A DNA stretch of 5,324 nt from Christensenellaceae bacterium (GTDB lineage: Bacteria; Bacillota; Clostridia; Christensenellales; Borkfalkiaceae). The notes under the pieces are model-generated. The model saw only the letters and a list, made by a program, of their open reading frames with translations, had not been told where the DNA came from and ran no database searches. The first letter of the stretch is position 1; each line of letters starts with the position of its first letter. Positions 5,320-5,324 of the stretch are shown one piece after another. Made by a program: the position numbers and the translations under genes. The stretch lies in NCBI GenBank assembly GCA_016295005.1, contig JAEDMA010000092.1:1-5324 (forward strand), given 5' to 3'.

Positions 5320-5324
5320 GTACT

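Overview
The window looks like chromosomal DNA from a low-to-moderate GC Bacillota, most likely an uncultured gut-type Clostridia. The evidence is the rpsF-ssb-rpsR operon order, AGGAG-type ribosome binding sites 6 to 8 nt before every start, near-consensus sigma-A promoters, compact intrinsic terminators, and AAA/GAA/ATA-rich codon use with no sign of TGA as a sense codon. The genus cannot be fixed by reading alone.

Layout. Positions 1-415 hold no convincing gene. This stretch contains a plus-strand terminator for a gene left of the window, a cluster of nested hairpins, and one or two terminators for the minus-strand gene that follows. Positions 416-1288 (minus) encode a complete soluble lipid kinase of the DAGK/YegS/BmrU family; its start is set at 1288, not at the farthest upstream ATG. 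A divergent intergenic region (1289-1579) carries a plausible promoter for the kinase and a perfect TTGACA-17-TATAAT promoter for the plus-strand gene at 1580-3925. That gene encodes a 781-residue membrane-anchored repeat protein that I do not recognise. It has a basic cytoplasmic tail, one transmembrane segment, and about a dozen degenerate units of roughly 35 to 60 residues outside the cell. It ends at a strong terminator (3953-3983).

Positions 4049-5319 form a self-contained operon: promoter, structured leader, rpsF (S6), ssb (single-strand DNA-binding protein), rpsR (S18, four-zinc-ligand form), then one or two terminators. S6 and S18 bind together in the 30S platform, and in many bacteria the S6:S18 pair represses its own mRNA through the rpsF leader. 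The leader here has a hairpin with a flanking CCG and a possible stem over the Shine-Dalgarno, which fits that idea but is not proven.

The least explained parts are the 781-residue repeat protein, whose repeats include two pairs that are still similar at DNA level, and the hairpin-dense 1-415 region, which has nested inverted repeats near both edges. I see no CRISPR array, transposase, tRNA or rRNA gene, and no clear new defence or mobile system.
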